From positions 75,911,359-75,954,937 of the forward strand of contig CM044516.1 in the NCBI GenBank assembly GCA_024364805.1: 43,579 bases of DNA, read 5' to 3'. Below the pieces are notes generated by a model. That model saw only the letters and a program-made list of their open reading frames with translations. It made no database searches and was not told where the DNA came from. The translations under genes and the position numbers were made by a program. Shown here in pieces: positions 21,185 through 32,040 of this stretch (the first letter of the stretch is position 1; each line of letters begins with the position of its first letter). This stretch comes from Euprymna scolopes. Lineage: Eukaryota; Mollusca; Cephalopoda; Sepiida; Sepiolidae.

Positions 21185-21320
21185 ATCCAAATTTCTATTA
21201 CTAACGATTACTATGATAGTATCCCATTTACTACTGTACACTCTATAACCTTTATCCTCGAGTGGCATCGATAAGTGGTGACTCCTATGTAAAAAGAAAA
21301 AGAAAAAGAAAAAAAGCCCT
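21185..21320 (+). mobile_element. LINE 3'UTR fragment, second copy
   Basis: ACCTTTATCCTCGAGTGGCA, then TCGATAAGTGGTGACTCC, then an AAAAAG-repeat tail. Same tail as 20740-20875. Confidence 0.5.
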
Positions 21321-21329
21321 CCTCCCCTT

Positions 21330-22050
21330 CATATCGTATGCCTGCCGAATAAAATTTTGAAAACAGTAAAATTATAAACATGGAAAATAATTTTGCTTTC
21401 TTTGTGACGCTAGAGATATCAATGAGAACTAGATCCCGGTCAATTTTTCTGTAAAATCACAATGTGGACAGAATTAAATTTAATCTATTTTTTTTCACTT
21501 TTCTTCCGTTGTATTGGATGAGAAAGTCTCTGAATGTCTACACATCCATGTGCAAACAAAGCGACCACTATTTTAATGTAACATTATGAGAGTTGCATTT
21601 TTAATGTCTGTCTGAGGTAAGGGATGTAATTGAACTTACATTTTTGATTCTTGCCTAGCAAGAATTATTCCTCCATCAAAATTGTATTAAATTTGTATTT
21701 TTATTTTCTGTTTTTAATCTTTCTCAGATGAACAGTCCCCAGAATTTTTTTGCATAAATTCTAACCTTTATCTTTGTCAGACTATCTCTTCCCTGAGACC
21801 TACCATCTTTATTATATAATTCTTTCTCACATAAATTTACATCAATTCAAAACAAAATGCATTCTTGTCTATTTTTTTTTCTTTCAATCTATTGATGTCA
21901 CAGAGAAAGCAATGTTCTGCCTCCCAATCTCTCTCTAAAATAATTTTTTTTTTTTTTTTTAATTTTTGACTTTATTCTTTTTCAATATTTTTTTTAATCA
22001 GTTTAGTTTAATTAATAATTAAACTGAAATTATTTTGCCTGTTTCAAAAT
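21330..22050. other. Stretch without a recognised feature
   Basis: Ordinary AT-rich DNA with a T tract at 21943-21960. No ORF or repeat partner found. Confidence 0.5.
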
Positions 22051-22069
22051 TTACTTTCTAAAGCCATGT

Positions 22070-22380
22070 TTCATAAAACTTGTCCATGCCATGCTTCCGT
22101 TCAGTCTTGAAAGACAAAGGATACCCCTTAGGGGCAGTAGCGCGTGTAATTGTGAGGTAAGGGTTGCGCAATCCGCAACCACACCTCTCCTAAATCGGTA
22201 CTGTTTGAGTCCAGTGGCAAGGAAAAGACCAGGACGACTGGAAACAATGCCGAGATAAGCGGAGAGCACATACAGCACCTGAAAGTCCCAAATGGTCACT
22301 CATTTAGTACTGACCAGGTTCAACGTTGCTTAATTTCGGTGATCCAGCGGGAACTGGTGTGTCAACGTGATTATGCCATA
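22070..22380 (-). mobile_element. 5S rRNA-derived element, near full-length head
   Basis: The minus strand from 22380 to 22271 follows mollusc-type 5S rRNA over almost its whole length: GGCATAATCACGTTGACACA, CCCGCTGGATCACCGAAATT, AAGCAACGTTGAACCTGGTC, AGTACTAAATGAGTGACCA, TTTGGGACTTTC and AGGTGCTGTA. It does not stop at the 5S 3' end. It runs on through a body containing GCTACTGCCCCTAAGGGGTA, TCCTTTGTCTTTCAAGACTG and AACGGAAGCATGG. This body differs from that of the 5718 and 32760 copies. It could be a second SINE family or a 5S pseudogene inserted beside another repeat. Confidence 0.8.
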
Positions 22381-22440
22381 TGAAACTTGTGAATGTGTAT
22401 AGTGACCTGTTTTCTTTTCAATGGTTATAAAAGTGAGAAT

Positions 22441-22465
22441 GTGTGCGTGTGTGTGTGTGTGTGTG
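22441..22465. repeat. GT microsatellite
   Basis: GTGTGCG followed by about nine GT units. Confidence 0.9.
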
Positions 22466-22488
22466 AGGACAATTCTCAACATACATGC

Positions 22489-22575
22489 GACTGGGAGCTG
22501 CTTGTGAATTTCATATTTCTATGGAAGTTCCTCTTTTGAAGGAAGCAGGTTAAACCCGCATAGGGTTAGTGCCAT
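22489..22575 (+). repeat. 5S-SINE body fragment
   Basis: CATACATGCGACTGGGAGCT, GCTTGTGAATTTCATATTTC and GAAGGAAGCAGG match the body seen at 14021-14130 (plus) and at 5640 and 32700 (minus). Confidence 0.65.
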
Positions 22576-22849
22576 TTTCATTTTCCATACACTTAACAAA
22601 TTTTTGAGCTACAGATTTGATATTTGGTATATAGGGTATTCAGATATGTGGAAAATTTTTAATCAGTTTTCATCTGGGGGAAAAAAAACGACTGCTAAGG
22701 GGTCAAAATTGAAAAATTAATATATGAGGGTCATTGGATTTTTATCTTTGTTAACTGTTTAAAGAATGCGTATGTGTGAATCGTTAACATGACAGATTCA
22801 TATTGTTAAGAATAAGTAGACTTGAAAACACTTTTTTAAAGATTGTACG

Positions 22850-23048
22850 AAGCTAGCCTAATGGTTATCATACTTGATTCACTGTCTTTAGGTTTTGGTT
22901 ACGATCTCAGCTAGAGTATTTTTTTTTTTCTTATGAGAAATGAACTGTTTAGAAAAAACAATACTCGCATATGTCTCAGCTTCTGTATGAATTAAAATAT
23001 AATATTTATGCGCATTTACGACCGGGCAACGCGGGGCTGTCTGCTAGT
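22850..23048 (+). mobile_element. tRNA-derived SINE with CTAGT tail (reference copy)
   Basis: A perfect A box TAGCCTAATGG (22854-22864) and a B box GGTTACGATCT (22897-22908, one extra base) sit 33 nt apart, as in a tRNA. A body of about 110 nt follows, then AATTAAAATATAATATTTAT, GCGCATTTACGACC and the tail GGGCAACGCGGGG and CTGTCTGCTAGT at 23024-23048, next to AATATATATA. The tail resembles Helitron 3' ends (hairpin followed by CTAGT), but the pol III head argues for a SINE. Confidence 0.8.
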
Positions 23049-23049
23049 A

Positions 23050-23612
23050 ATATATATAATTCTAGGTTAATATTTTCCAGAGTTGAAGTAACAATAAAAT
23101 TTTAAATAATGTAACGGACTTAATATTTGTACAATCAATATTACCTGAAAAGGTCTCTAGTTATAACTGGCTGACAAAAACATGCTCATGAATGTGTAGC
23201 GACATATTAATACTTATGTAAAACAAATAAAAAGAAAATGTGTGTATATGTATATAAAATGTAAATTTATATCCTTTATAAAAGTGAATGGTTAGCTGAC
23301 GTCATATTTCGTCACTGAATGTTAATACTAAAAAGAAAACATCTATTTTAAAAGTAGATAACAATTACAGGCTACTTAATTTCATTATAAAATAGAGATA
23401 AAAACATATATCACACAAGTTTGGATTATAGACGATTTTTATCATGAAATACTAGCAATAATAATTAGCTGAACCCATATAAATTCTTCAGTGTTTGGTT
23501 TAATGTCCATTTTACTTGCGGGCAGGTGGTGGACGGCTTCTAAAAACTAACTTCCTATTTATCTTATCGTTAGCCTAACTACATATCTTGAAATGTAACA
23601 AAATTTTTTTTT

Positions 23613-23643
<31 letters not shown>

Positions 23644-23860
23644 TTGAGATCATTTCCTTAGCTGAGATTGTTTTTCTAAGCTGGATGACCTTCCTAATGC
23701 CAAGCCAATGATGAGGTGATGGGGACTAGTATTTTTTATCAAGAAAAAGGAAGGATCAGACGAAAAAAAACCCCTTAAAATTACATTTTTTGCAAATGGT
23801 AAGAGATTGCTTTTAGAAACAAATAAAAAAAAAAAACTATGTAAATAAAAACTAAATTTA
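23050..23860. other. Stretch without a clear gene
   Basis: AT-rich, with interrupted poly-T at 23606-23645. At 23676-23735, GCTGGATGACCTTCCTAATG, then CCAAGCCA, looks like a fragment of a repeat I remember as common in octopus genomes. No ORF. Confidence 0.4.
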
Positions 23861-23867
23861 TTTATTT

Positions 23868-24060
23868 GCGGACTGTTATCCTCACCTTCATAGTTGTTTC
23901 ATGTTTCGGCCAACTCCTCCTCTGACCTTCTTTAGGTGATCAGAATAGGAATGCCGAGTCTTGTAACTGTATCCCCAATAATTACTGCCTTCCATAGTTG
24001 TTGTTTCACCATGTTTTAGCCAACTAAACCTCTGGCCTGCTTTAGGTAGGATTGAAATCG
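23868..24060 (+). repeat. Two partial family-B copies in tandem
   Basis: GCGGACTGTTATCCTCACCT, AGTTGTTTCATGTTTCGGCC, CTCTGACCTTCTTTAGGTG recurs in looser form at 23975-24050 (CATAGTTGTTGTTTCACCAT, GTTTTAGCCAACTAAACCTC, TGGCCTGCTTTAGG). Confidence 0.65.
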
Positions 24061-24207
24061 CTGTCTTCAGACAATGCCACGAGGGTGGGGCATGGCACAG
24101 TGTATATAGGTGATGAATTTCTGTGGTTTCAGGTGAGCATTGGCTGAAGTTAATGAATGTAAACTGGTAGTGTAGTAATTGTTAATGGAGATTGAGTAGA
24201 ATTTGGA

Positions 24208-24767
24208 TTATTTAAAGGGACGACTTAACAAGGACTTGTTTATATTGGACTTGAAGGCCACTATATTGTAGTCAGCCAGGAAGCAAGCCAATGGAACAGT
24301 GTTCCACAGGCGGTCAGTTCTAGGAAAGAAGCATTGTTCATGGAATTTGCATTTAGATTTAGGTATAGGCAGAGAGTAGGGGAAATTGTTTATAGTTGTT
24401 GTACTAGTCTAGTTTTTTGTGAAAGTTTGACAAGCGGGATCATAGATTGGAGCTCAGACGAGCACTTGTCATGAAAATAACGATAGAGCAGAGACCTACT
24501 CGCAATGTCTCTTTTGTGGGAAAGAAGTTGCAGGGAAGAGAAAAGGGCATCACCTACTAGGTTTCGAAGCTGGTTTTGAACTCTATAAAGGCAGAATAAG
24601 ATGCACTGAGTGGCTCCTGCCCAGATGTGGCAACAGTACTTCATTTTAGGATGTACTTGGCTCTTATAAAGGATTCCATCTGCAGTAAGATACCTACTGG
24701 AGCAGTAGAGTGATCCAACCATTTTTTTAGAGATCTTGCAACAGATTTGATGTATGTGTTTCATTTT
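24208..24767 (-). mobile_element. LINE ORF2 C-terminal remnant (longest copy)
   Basis: The minus strand opens with KISKKMVGSLYCSSRYLTAD, then LYKSQVHPKMKYCCHIWAGA, RVQNQLRNLVGDALF, LLSHKRDIASRSLLYRYFHD and KCSSELQSMIPL. After a frameshift near 24390 it reads FFPRTDRLWNTVPLACFLAD, YNIVAFKSNINKSLLSRPFK and the stop at 24208-24210. The order AR-VGSL-R---YL, LYKSQI-P-MEYC-HIWAGA, LDRVQ, SHRRDVASL-L-YRY and FFPRT-RLWN is the classic end of CR1/Jockey-group ORF2. The copy is 5'-truncated, losing the reverse transcriptase catalytic core. Confidence 0.9.
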
Positions 24768-25144
24768 AGATCAGGAGTGAAGGTCAGTCAAGCTTGTCAA
24801 AGTATGGTGCCACCCCAAAACGAGTCATTCATTTCAGTTCAGCCTAATAGGGGTCAACAATTATTTTACATATTGGCATGTGTTGGACAACTTTTAAAAA
24901 TTGAATTCAAACTATCTAAAGCTGGTTCATTAGAGTAGTTTTCCTTTCATTTAAGTTGTCATTTTTTTTTTTTAATCTTTTTTCATAAATATCTAAAAGT
25001 ACGCCCATCAATTTTTCTCAACTCTGATCTCCTCTTCAAAATGTTAATTATAATTTTTGATTACCCCTAATGGCTTCCTGCCATTGACAGAAAAACGGTT
25101 GATGTTCTTGCCATAATTCCTTAACTTCATTCATGTTATTTTGA

Positions 25145-25270
25145 TTATTCCAATTACTGTTCTCACCTTGAGTGTTATAATCACAATGTTTCAGTCGGTG
25201 ACCTCTGACCTTCTTCAGGTGTAGCTTGCCGAACTCTCAAATCTTTCAAACTTTCAACCTCAATACAAGT
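25145..25270 (+). repeat. Family-B element
   Basis: GATTATTCCAATTACTGTTC, TCACCTTGAGTGTTATAATC, GTTTCAGTCGGTGACCTCTG, ACCTTCTTCAGGTGTAGCTT. The minus-strand core at 25188-25218 pairs well: CTGAAGAAG-GTC...GAC-TGAAAC. Confidence 0.7.
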
Positions 25271-25274
25271 ATCG

Positions 25275-26004
25275 ATGTACAATCTCACCATTTATCACTA
25301 GAAATAAGCATCCCAAACTAACCTAGTTTAGGATGCGAAAACTGGTAAATAAAGTTAAATTTCCCTTAACTTCAGCTTGCGATATCTCGTTTATTTTTTG
25401 GGTTATTTTGATAAAGCTTTGATTTAAATAAAATTTAATCTTTTTGCTTTATGGATATATAATTCTTTTTCTTGTGTCTTTAATATTTTTTTTATTCCCC
25501 AGGCTACTTCAAGTTATGTCAGTAATTTTGGTGAATGCCACATTATTTTTTACACACAAAAAATGTTTTTCAAATTTGGTGCGCGCGATATTGAGTCTCT
25601 AGGTATATAAAAATAGTACCATTTTTAAAAGAAAAAAAGAAAAAAAAAAGGGCACTTATCAATATAGTGAGCTTAAAAAAGGGGTTTTAAGTTTTTCACA
25701 AAAACAAAAATCTGACTTGAAAACTTCAGTGAAAGAAATATGAAAGTCAATTGAAAAAATTCCGAAACTGGCACCATTTTGTAGAGAAATATTTCCTCTT
25801 TAATAATCTGTTGGTATCATATTACTACACTCATAAATCAAGGAGCACCACTAGGTGTGTCAGAAACTTTGTGAAAAGTATTGAATAATTCGACCCCCCC
25901 CTGTCTTTCCAAGCTTATAACTACTCGAAAAATGTAATTCAAACCCTAATTTTTTTTTTCCATCGAAGGAACAAGGACCAAGGTTTCATTTTAAAAAAAA
26001 AAAC

Positions 26005-26036
<32 letters not shown>

Positions 26037-27040
26037 GTTTTAAACTTCGGACTTTACAGGTAAATTTCTAAAAAAAAGTACTACTTTTTTTTTTTTTTTT
26101 TTTTTAAATTTGAATATATTATTTATTGATCTTTTATCTTAAATTTGTGATATATAAAACTTTGGCAAGTAAATTATTTACTTTTTAATAGACATTTCAA
26201 AATGAGGTGGCATGAATTTAAAAAAAAAACGTTTGTCTAAAATATTATATTCAGTTTATTGGAAAGAGCATAGAATTTCACATTGACCCTGAAAATATCG
26301 TAAAAATAGAATCAATAGAAAAATTTTGATAGATTTTTAAAGTTTAAAAATTGAAAAATACTGAACTCGTAAAATTCAATTAATTTCATTACTATTTTTA
26401 AAAAAATAAAAAAATATTTCTATTACTTTTTATACAACTTTAATAGTTTATTTTGGAAGTATAAGAAAATAAACAACCCACTTTTAAAAGAGAAATTACG
26501 AGTTGTTTATATTAGGGGTGTCAAAAATTCCTACAAAAATTCTGATACACCTAGAGCACCACTAATAAAAGTGACTATACCTACACATCGAGATTTACAA
26601 CTTAATCCCAAGTGACCAAGTATCATCATGAAAATCAACTATCAGCATGAACGAGCTGCCTGCACTACAAAAACGTAAACAAACTTGTTTCACTATAGAT
26701 ATATCAAAGTTCTTAGGTGAGTTTGTTTTTGTTTATTTAAAAGTTATAGAAAGTTATTGTTTTAAATAATATTTTTAGTGCGTCAATATAAGAAATGAAA
26801 ATTTACAATTGAAAAAATGATGTCAGTTGTTTATTTTCTATTTTCAAACTTTCATATATTCTTTGCTTTATCTTTCGGTTGGATAAACTTCAGCATTGTC
26901 AAATTATCTTTAAAAAATTAAACTGGGTACATTTTAAACCAAAAAAACATTTTTAATTGCGTGTGACTGTGACGAAAAATGTTTTTTTTTTTATTTAAAA
27001 AAAAATGTGCCTCATTTTTGTTTACTTATTTAATTCTCTT
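25275..27040. other. Long AT-rich stretch without a recognised gene
   Basis: Homopolymers at 26013-26036 (A) and 26081-26105 (T), and no convincing ORF. A weak extra copy of the 176-bp unit may lie near 26870-26940. Confidence 0.5.
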
Positions 27041-27044
27041 ATGT

Positions 27045-27370
27045 TCTGTCAGGCGTTTTTGATATATCTAACATTTTGTTAAATTATTTTTTTTTATTAG
27101 ACTGTACAGTTACATTACTTTAAAAATAAAATAACAAAATATAGGTAAGTTTTAAGTCCTGTGTAAACAAAAAAATTAATTTCATATAAAAATGTGCATT
27201 TTTTTAATTTTTATTATTTTTTTATTGGGCGTTTTTGATAAATTTGAAGATTAAATTATTTTTTAAGTACACTGTACATTACTTAAAAAATAAGAACTGA
27301 AAATATAATTAAGTTATGTGCACGTGGCGCGTAAATGAAAAAATTAATTTCACTGTAGAAATCATTTTTT
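27045..27370 (+). repeat. Tandem duplication, unit about 176 bp
   Basis: Two units start at GGCGTTTTTGATATATCTAA (27052) and GGGCGTTTTTGATAAATTTG (27228). Both then share AATTATTTTTT, GACTGTACA or CACTGTACA, CATTACTT, TAAGTT and AAAAAATTAATTTCA. There is no coding potential. Confidence 0.65.
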
Positions 27371-27954
27371 AGTTTTTTTTTTTATTTAATAATTCCCGAG
27401 ACGGTACTTCTACAGTTTATCACCAAAAATGGAGACGCCATTTTTTTTCGTGCACCTGTCATTAAAATCCAAGGGAGAAATCAGTATTTTAAACTATGAT
27501 CGAAGTTAAAAATAAATAACAAAAAAATTAAACTAAATATTAATTACTTCCAGAAAGAACTATGAAAAAAAAAAAAAAAATGTAAATAAAGTGAAAGAGA
27601 ACATATATCCGTAATTATTTAATTGAAAATGTTTCGATTTAATTAATGGAAACGGGAATGTTTTTCATGAAACGTATATTTTTATTATTAAAAGCAGAAA
27701 ATGAAAAAATTATTAAAAACAAAAAAATGAAAATGACATCTTCATAATTGTCTAAACTGGGGGAGCGCCATTTGAAAACCAAAACATCTACTGTATAAAA
27801 ATTTATAAAAATATAATTGTAAAAATATTTATTGAAAAGTTTGCATAAGAAAATATAATTCTAATAAAACAATTTTGTAATGAAAGCAACATTGGATTTT
27901 TATAAAATATTTAGTATATATTTGGTGAATGTCACCCAACTTCAACCAACTTCA

Positions 27955-28232
27955 ACCCTTAGTGCAGGTGATACTCAGAATATAAATGTGAATTAAAACT
28001 TCTACCTGATCATGGCTGATGGAACAAGAGCATGCTACCCTGTGGATTAAATAGTTCCTTTTAAAATTCCATACAGATTTCTGAGTGTGATAGAAAGATC
28101 TCCGAGTTCAACAAGATACGTCTGAAGAACGTCAGAGGTTGCATTTGCTGTAACATTGTGCAAATAACACTCAAGATGAGAACAGTAGTTTGAATAATGC
28201 CAATAATACAAATTATTAATCGTCATCTCAAA
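27955..28232 (-). repeat. Family-B element, inverted orientation
   Basis: The plus strand shows CCTGATCATGGCTGATGGAA, AGAGCATGCTACCCTGTGG, AACAAGATACGTCTGAAGAA, ACACTCAAGATGAGAACAGT and CGTCATCTCAAAAGTTCAG, i.e. family B reversed with the right-hand end intact. The hammerhead-like core is decayed here. Confidence 0.75.
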
Positions 28233-28286
28233 AGTTCAGAAACATTAAATATCCTTTGTTTCTGTTGTTTTAGTTAATTTTATATT

Positions 28287-29260
28287 GGTCCTCCGATTTA
28301 TCGGAGAGGGACCTATGTTTTCAGTGGCATCCATGCATCCGTTAGTCCGGATGATTGCCAGATAACCGTCCATTAGTTTTCCCTGAAATTTTGCCACAAA
28401 TTGTATTCCATTAAATAGATGTGCACAGTAAAAAAAATTTTTTTGCAAAAATTCTCGTATCCCCAGGGGCTCAAAAGAGGTAAAAAATAACAAGTTTTGC
28501 TCCATAACTTTTGGTCCATCCATGAGATTTTTCTGAAACTTGGCCAAAATGTGGAGCCCATTGTTAATATAAATCCAGTATGAGTGACCCTGGCAAAATT
28601 CTGGTTCGGGTCCCTGGGGACTTTTAGTGCTAAAAACGCCCCTTTTTGTGGCTTTTTTTCTTTTTTTTTTTTCATATTTCTCAAAAACTTGATTTGTCTG
28701 AATATGTAGTAGTTTTTCATGGTGGTCAATTCAAATATACATGTTAAGGCCTGAAACTGCACCGTTATCCATTTGCAATGGGATTTGGCATCCCCAGGGG
28801 CTCAAGAGGTCAAATGCCCCCAAATAGCCATAAATTACACTTTTTGCCCCAGAGCGTTTGATCCATCCATTAGATTTTCCTGAAACTTGACCAAAATGTG
28901 AAGGCCATTGTTGTTAATTCAGTATGGGTGACTCTAGCAAAATTCTGGTTCGCATCCCTCTGGGACTTTTAGTGCTAAAAACATGCCTTTTAGGAACTCT
29001 TTTTTTTTTTTCATATTACTCCAAAACTTGATATGTATGTAGTGGTTTTCCATGGTGCTGAATTCAAATATACATGTCTTAAGGTGTGAAACAGCACCGT
29101 TTGTCCATTTTCACTGGGATTCGGCGTTCCCAGGAGGTCAGAGGTCATAAATGCCCCCAAAATTGCAAAAAAAATGATACTTTTTACTCCATAACTATTG
29201 CCTCACCCATTAGATTTTTCTGAAACTTGGCGAAAATGTGAAGACAACATTGGCCCTTCA
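28287..29260 (+). repeat. Tandem array, unit about 345 bp, led by a terminal hairpin
   Basis: The array opens with a hairpin GGTCCTCCGA...TCGGAGAGGGACC (28287-28313). The unit then recurs about three times. The block ATCCATTAGATTTTTCTGAAACTTG lies at about 28514, 28861 and 29202; CTTTTAGTGCTAAAAAC at 28622 and 28967; CAAATATACATGT at 28732 and 29066. Units differ by about 15-20%. Open frames across it are incidental. Confidence 0.8.
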
Positions 29261-29269
29261 CACTTCTCA

Positions 29270-29980
29270 CATTCATCATTTTTTTCACTATTTTTTGTGG
29301 CGTCATCTCACATGCAGCACCAGAGGAGGACCACGCACGTGCGGCTTATTTTTTATATTTTATGTCTACTGACCCTATTTAGCATGTTTTTTTATTGATA
29401 AGAATTTGAGTGTTTTTCTTTTTCCTGAATAATAGCAATAACAGCAAAAAAGTTGGTTTATACTATGTTCAGAATTAAATATCACTTAATTATTCCATGT
29501 GATAGGAGTGGGGGTGGGCGAGGGAGGTGGTGGTGGTGGGATAAACTTCAGATATGCAAAGTTGTGATTTAAAAAAAAAAAAAAAAACAGCTGATAAAAA
29601 TCCTGCTTGACCTCTGGTAAATTTTTGTTTGTTTGCTTACGATGCATTGCTATATAGCCTATAGTGTTGGTTGACCTTGTTTTATTTATTATTTATGGGT
29701 TTCGGTTAAAGATATTCTCTAATTCCTTTCAATGAGTAGCTGCAACATGTTCTTGAAGAGACGACAATCATTTTATCCTAAAATATGCATTATTCATCTT
29801 AACTACACGCACATACGTTTTCCTTAACTAAGAGTTGCTTCTGGCTATGACTTTAAAAGACATTCAGTGATGAGACACCACTTGGGGGCTATGGGAGAAT
29901 CTGGAATTGCCCCTTAGTTACCATTGCTTCCAGGTCCACTTTGGCCCAGAGAGGTAATATCTCTTAAGGGATCTGGTGCT
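29270..29980. other. Stretch without a recognised gene
   Basis: Includes a G-rich patch (29511-29540) and an A run (29572-29587). No ORF or repeat partner was found. Confidence 0.5.
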
Positions 29981-29984
29981 TCAA

Positions 29985-30335
29985 GATCAGGTTGTCTGAA
30001 GATACTGGCTTCCTGAACAAAAATACTCCAACATTGATGTTATTGTTTTTTTTCCCTTTACCTTTGCAAAACTTGAACAATTTTTTCTACAAGACAATCA
30101 AACCCAACACCATGAATAAATATTTGAAGATATAAAGAACTTGAAGCATAAAAACTCTTTCCAAAAATACTAAGTTCTGTATTAAATAACCCAAAAAAGG
30201 GTTGCTATGCCGTAACCAAACCAAACACCATGAATAAATATTTGAGGATGTAAAAACCTGAATGCATAAAACTCCCCCCCCCCTAAATTACTGGATTCAG
30301 CATTAAATAACACGAAAAGGGTTATTCCATAAAAC
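29985..30335 (+). repeat. Family-D repeat, one full and one partial unit
   Basis: Full unit: GATCAGGTTGTCTGAAGATA, CTGGCTTCCTGAAC, ACACCATGAATAAATATTTG, GTATTAAATAACCC. From 30218 the 3' half is repeated: AACCAAACCAAACACCATGA, ATAAATATTTGAGGAT, GCATTAAATAACACG. Confidence 0.75.
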
Positions 30336-30499
30336 AAAACAATCACCTCGCAGATTTTATCAGCAACTTATTATTCAACTTCAAATTTTTTCTTCAAACA
30401 CTATCGATGGTAATTAATAGAATTGTATTGGTTATGTGATATAACTAATAAGTATAAGAATAGGAAAGTATATATTTCAGTGCTTGTTCTGAGCCCCCC

Positions 30500-30600
30500 C
30501 CCTCTAAAAAACAAAAATGAAGAAAAATCTATCTGATGTACATACCCTTGATAGAAAGAAAAACAAAAATCATGTAATTCTGCCAATGAAGGGAAACCAT
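30500..30600 (+). repeat. Family-E fragment
   Basis: AAAACAAAAATGAAGAAAAA, TCTGATGTACATACC, AAAAATCATGTAATTCTG parallels 15095-15190. Confidence 0.5.
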
Positions 30601-30659
30601 TGAACTGAAGGATTTCCATGTTTAACAATTGAAAGAAGGCCGTCTGGGCCAATTGCTTC

Positions 30660-31335
30660 TTTTGGTTGTTTTCACATATATATTCAAGCGATAGTTGAAA
30701 CTAAGGTAACAGATGACTCCTTCATGAAAATAACATCTTTTCACTATTATAGGGACCAAATCTTCACTATTATAGGGACCAAATCTGTACATGATTACTG
30801 TAACCGCTTTGTAACATTTATTTTTGAAACATGTGATGTTTTTGATTGCAGTGTTCCCATGAAATCCAATTTTGTGTTTCTCTTAATGAATTATCTTTAT
30901 AGAAACTAGGTTCTCAAGGTGGTCATTAAACTCTTCAATAATTTTGGGATCTGTACTTTTGTGATCCTTTGAATTTGCATCAGTAATTGTCTCTATCTGA
31001 AAGTTTTGATATTTCTTTTCCCCCCCTAGAGTTTTGTTTTGATGAGTTTTTTTTTTCCTCTTTTCATTTCATCTGTTTTTGTTATGCTAGTGCCTGCCAT
31101 ATGAACACCAACAATTTGACTTCATTGAAAGTCTAGAATTTTAATTATCTTTGTATGATATTTGAAAAAAAAAAAAAAAAAGTAATAAAAAAAAACAACT
31201 TTAAACAACACTAATTAAAAAAAAAAAATAAACATAAAAATAAACCAACTTTGGCAGCTTTCTAGCTATTTCGAATTTATGATGCAAGGAGTTATATTAT
31301 TTAGTAACATATTACTGTATATGTATTTAACCTCA
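30660..31335. other. Stretch without a recognised feature
   Basis: Contains a perfect short tandem (TTCACTATTATAGGGACCAA twice at 30740 and 30763) and A-rich runs. No gene. Confidence 0.5.
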
Positions 31336-31339
31336 GCTA

Positions 31340-31475
31340 TTAACATATTTATCTCCTTGTCAGGAGTTTAGACAAGGTCGGAAGCCAGCACACTGGGATA
31401 AATACACTCTTGCCTACAAAAATGCCTGAGCAGCATTATTCAGTATGAGCACCTCAAGCAATTAACAATAAACAA
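31340..31475 (+). repeat. Family-C fragment
   Basis: TTAACATATTTATCTCCTTG, GGAAGCCAGCAC, GAGCACCTCAAGCAATTAAC, AATAAAC match the 5' half of family C. A TA microsatellite follows at 31486-31505. Confidence 0.6.
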
Positions 31476-31911
31476 AGTCATTGTCTATATATATATATAT
31501 ATATATTATTCCTTAATTCCTTAAAGATGAGAATAATAGTCCGAAATAAAAATAAATTAAAGTCATTGTCTAACTACTAACCCCTTTAATTTCTCCAAAT
31601 AAACAAAGTAGGCCCTGAATCAAATAAATTTTTTTCCCCCCCTTTATGATCTTAAATTTATACTTTCATCATAAAATCAGTAAATAACAGGCTAACATGG
31701 TATATTTCATCCTAAAGAAAACATCAAAGGTACATGAAACACAATGAATTTATAATGGTGAAATTGAAATCCATCTACTGATTATGATTTCCTTGTAGCC
31801 CTGTACGCTTGGTATGAGCGTTATAATTGGTTCCCATGACAAAGGATTGGATCCTAAGAGACCCCCATGGAATATCTGACTATACCATTGCTTTTTTTTT
31901 TATCTTGGGAA

Positions 31912-32040
31912 AGTTATTTATCTCTCTCCTATGGCAGAACGATGTGATATACCTGTCAACAGGGAAAAGCTATCTCAACATTGATCTTGACTGTTGATTT
32001 TAGTGTTGAGAGGAAAACCCTCTGGCTAAGGTATAAATTT
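31912..32040 (+). repeat. Family-C fragment, internally deleted
   Basis: TTATTTATCTCTCTCCTATG, GCAGAACGATGTGATATACC, then directly CTGTCAACAGGGAAAAGCTA and GTGTTGAGAGGAAAACCCTC: the family-C start and end without the middle. Confidence 0.65.

Noticed and set aside
22271-22380. Functional 5S rRNA gene
   Set aside because: The 5S similarity is clear but has scattered changes, and the sequence continues past the normal 3' end into a repeat body without a T-run terminator.
22854-22908. Functional tRNA gene
   Set aside because: A and B boxes are present but the arms do not form an acceptor stem and the B box has an inserted base; the tail marks a SINE.
24747-24938. Plus-strand frame with CQSMVPPQNESFISVQPNRG
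   Set aside because: It sits at the 5'-truncation edge of a minus-strand LINE and matches nothing I know.
28373-28762. Minus-strand frames across the 345-bp array
   Set aside because: They come from repeat sequence, and equivalent frames are not kept open in the other units.
28287-29260. CRISPR-like array
   Set aside because: Units are hundreds of bases long without constant short spacers, in an animal genome.
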